Below are positions 4,980 to 6,152 of a stretch of DNA of 6,152 nt, piece by piece. Numbering within the stretch: position 1 is the stretch's first letter; the number at the start of each line of letters is the position of its first letter. The DNA is from Anaerohalosphaeraceae bacterium (GTDB taxonomy: Bacteria > Planctomycetota > Phycisphaerae > Sedimentisphaerales > Anaerohalosphaeraceae). The notes beneath the pieces were generated by a model that was not told the DNA's origin, made no database searches, and was given only the letters and a program-made list of their open reading frames with translations. The position numbers and the translations under genes were made by a program. The stretch is from positions 1-6,152 of the forward strand of contig DAOVIC010000107.1 in assembly GCA_030671565.1 (NCBI GenBank), in the 5' to 3' direction.

Positions 4980-6056
4980 TTACTGCAAATCCTGCGAAGA
5001 GTCAATCATAAAGTCTTTTTTATGCTTCGGAAGATGCGCCCCCATAAGATGGATCAAAATGCCGGGAATTGAACCCAGCAGAAATATTAATCGCTGACAA
5101 AATGCCAACGCAAGTCCTTGCTCCAGCGTGACTTGCGGCAACAGCACAAACAACCCGGCAAGCCCGAATTCCTGAACCCCGATCCCGCCGATACTGATCG
5201 GCAGAGCACCTATTACCCAGCTGATCGGGAAAAAGACGAAATAATACTTTGCAGGCGCCTCAATTCCCATCGATCTGCCTACCAGCCAGAATCCTGTTAC
5301 AATTATGATTTGGCCGCAAAATGTCAGGAATACTGACCATATTAAAACCAGCGGTTTTGAGCAGTACAGGACTATTGCCGATTTTACCCGCTGGTGATGT
5401 GAAGCAATTTTGACTAAGTGGGAGATGATGAAACGGCGGGTTTTTGGGATGAGCATCAGGATGACCAGAAACGCAAATATCGCGGATATTAAGCCAATAA
5501 TGAGCATCTTGTGATCGGAAATCATCGTCATCAAGCCGCCTGCGGATTCGGTTTTCTCCGGTTCTGTGCCGGCATTTGCAGCTTGCTGGTTGAGATTATT
5601 TACCGGAAAGAGAAAGTAGAAACCCGCAGCCATCATTAACATCGTTGCCAGGCCTATTACGCGGTCTACGAATACGCTTAGGCCTGCTTCGAGGCGTTTG
5701 TGGGTGTGCTGGGTGACGTACCAGATTCGGAGCATGTCGCCGCCTACTGAGCTTACCATTATGTTGTTGTAGAACAGGCCTAAAAAGTGGATTTTTAGGG
5801 CGGCAGGATAGGAAATGTCTATCTTCTGAGCTTTTAGAAGGCCGTGCCATCGCATTGCTATTATGGCGTTTGATAACATGAAAATGAGGAGAGCAAGCAG
5901 GAAAATCGCTGGTGAGAGGGCTAAAAACGTGGTTTTTAGATCTTCACGCTCGCGGTAGCAGATGACTATGACGATCGCGATGGCAATTACGGCGACGGAA
6001 ATTCTTAGTATTGTTAGCAGTTTTTTTGATTTTTGCTTGTTTTGAGTGTCTGACAC
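4980..6056 (-). CDS. LPG-synthase-TM / UPF0104 family integral membrane protein (flippase-like)
   Basis: A 358-residue polytopic inner-membrane protein matching the lysylphosphatidylglycerol synthase transmembrane region / UPF0104 family. The family includes the flippase half of MprF and relatives linked to polyprenyl or glycolipid biology. Membrane segments are seen at about 13-33, 45-68, 125-150, 183-203, 235-260 and 312-338, with shorter hydrophobic stretches between. Family motifs are present: RW (69-70), FYNNIMVSSVGGDMLR (95-110), FVDRVIGL (129-136) and PISIGGIGVQEFG (286-298). There is no C-terminal soluble aminoacyl-transferase domain, so it cannot make lysyl-PG itself. A polar loop rich in Gln, Ala and Glu lies at 152-175. 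The start is GTG (6054-6056), with AGGA 7 nt upstream. The substrate is unknown, and nothing in the neighbouring genes reveals it. It is separated from DUF502 by 199 bp, so the two may not be co-regulated. Confidence 0.9.
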   Translation of the reverse strand: MSDTQNKQKSKKLLTILRISVAVIAIAIVIVICYREREDLKTTFLALSPAIFLLALLIFMLSNAIIAMRWHGLLKAQKIDISYPAALKIHFLGLFYNNIMVSSVGGDMLRIWYVTQHTHKRLEAGLSVFVDRVIGLATMLMMAAGFYFLFPVNNLNQQAANAGTEPEKTESAGGLMTMISDHKMLIIGLISAIFAFLVILMLIPKTRRFIISHLVKIASHHQRVKSAIVLYCSKPLVLIWSVFLTFCGQIIIVTGFWLVGRSMGIEAPAKYYFVFFPISWVIGALPISIGGIGVQEFGLAGLFVLLPQVTLEQGLALAFCQRLIFLLGSIPGILIHLMGAHLPKHKKDFMIDSSQDLQ

Positions 6057-6063
6057 GCTATTT

Positions 6064-6067
6064 TCCT
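6064..6067 (-). promoter_or_regulatory. Shine-Dalgarno of the flippase-like gene
   Basis: AGGA on the minus strand, 7 nt before GTG 6054-6056. It supports the non-ATG start; no ATG is found near the N-terminus. Confidence 0.6.
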
Positions 6068-6123
6068 GAAAATGCTTGCTATTTTAAGAGCAGAGCCTAG
6101 TATCTGAATTTGGCTTTATGATA

Positions 6124-6152
6124 ATAGTATCGGTTTATCGATATATTGTAAA
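6124..6152 (-). promoter_or_regulatory. Predicted sigma70-type promoter
   Basis: On the minus strand TTTACA (6147-6152, 5 of 6 to the -35 consensus) is followed after exactly 17 nt by TACTAT (6124-6129, 4 of 6 to the -10 consensus). Transcription would start near 6117, leaving a leader of about 60 nt before the GTG start at 6056. It could drive the flippase-like gene and perhaps those downstream. The -35 box abuts the window edge. Confidence 0.55.

Noticed and set aside
4839..5070. Plus-strand frame through the 45-bp repeats, open because 45 is a multiple of three
   Set aside because: No start codon before the flippase gene and no family resemblance; half of it is antisense to the flippase-like gene.

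Overview
All six or seven recognisable genes in this window lie on the minus strand, so transcription runs from the high coordinates down to base 1. The protein set looks like a chromosomal housekeeping and regulatory cluster. It holds a lipid-flippase-like membrane protein, a DUF502 membrane protein, a ribosome hibernation factor, three cytosolic phosphotransferase (PTS) proteins (EIIA of the Ntr/fructose type, HPr and Enzyme I), and a DUF2344 'radical SAM-linked' protein. Moderate GC content, TTG and GTG starts, the DUF502 / hpf / EIIA / HPr / EI order and the DUF2344 neighbour suggest a free-living bacterium of the Planctomycetota (Phycisphaerae type). That assignment is an inference from gene content, not a proof.

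Layout from the upstream end: 6124-6152 carries a good sigma70-like promoter. Bases 4980-6056 encode an integral membrane protein of the LPG-synthase-TM / UPF0104 family (GTG start). Bases 4781-4979 are non-coding and hold a 45-bp tandem repeat (two copies plus a decayed third). Bases 3959-4780 encode a DUF502 protein with an unusually large loop between its two membrane helices. Bases 3571-3915 encode a short HPF/RaiA protein. Bases 3389-3570 are non-coding and hold a perfect 9-bp long-range inverted repeat with competing partners, ahead of the EIIA gene. Bases 2915-3388 encode EIIA, 2533-2850 HPr (TTG start), 689-2425 Enzyme I and 4-678 the DUF2344 protein. The 2426-2532 gap holds two small GAA/TTC-loop hairpins in tandem.

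How the genes fit together: Enzyme I (His190) takes phosphate from phosphoenolpyruvate and passes it to HPr (His19), which can pass it to EIIA (His69). No EIIB or EIIC permease is present, so in this window the chain ends at EIIA. This fits a regulatory rather than sugar-transporting PTS, as in the proteobacterial PTS-Ntr, where hpf and ptsN also sit together. Key catalytic residues of all three PTS proteins are intact. I see no mobile element, tRNA, rRNA or CRISPR array, and no clearly new multi-gene system. The most interesting unexplained signals are non-coding: the ptsN leader with alternative pairings and the 45-bp repeats ahead of DUF502.
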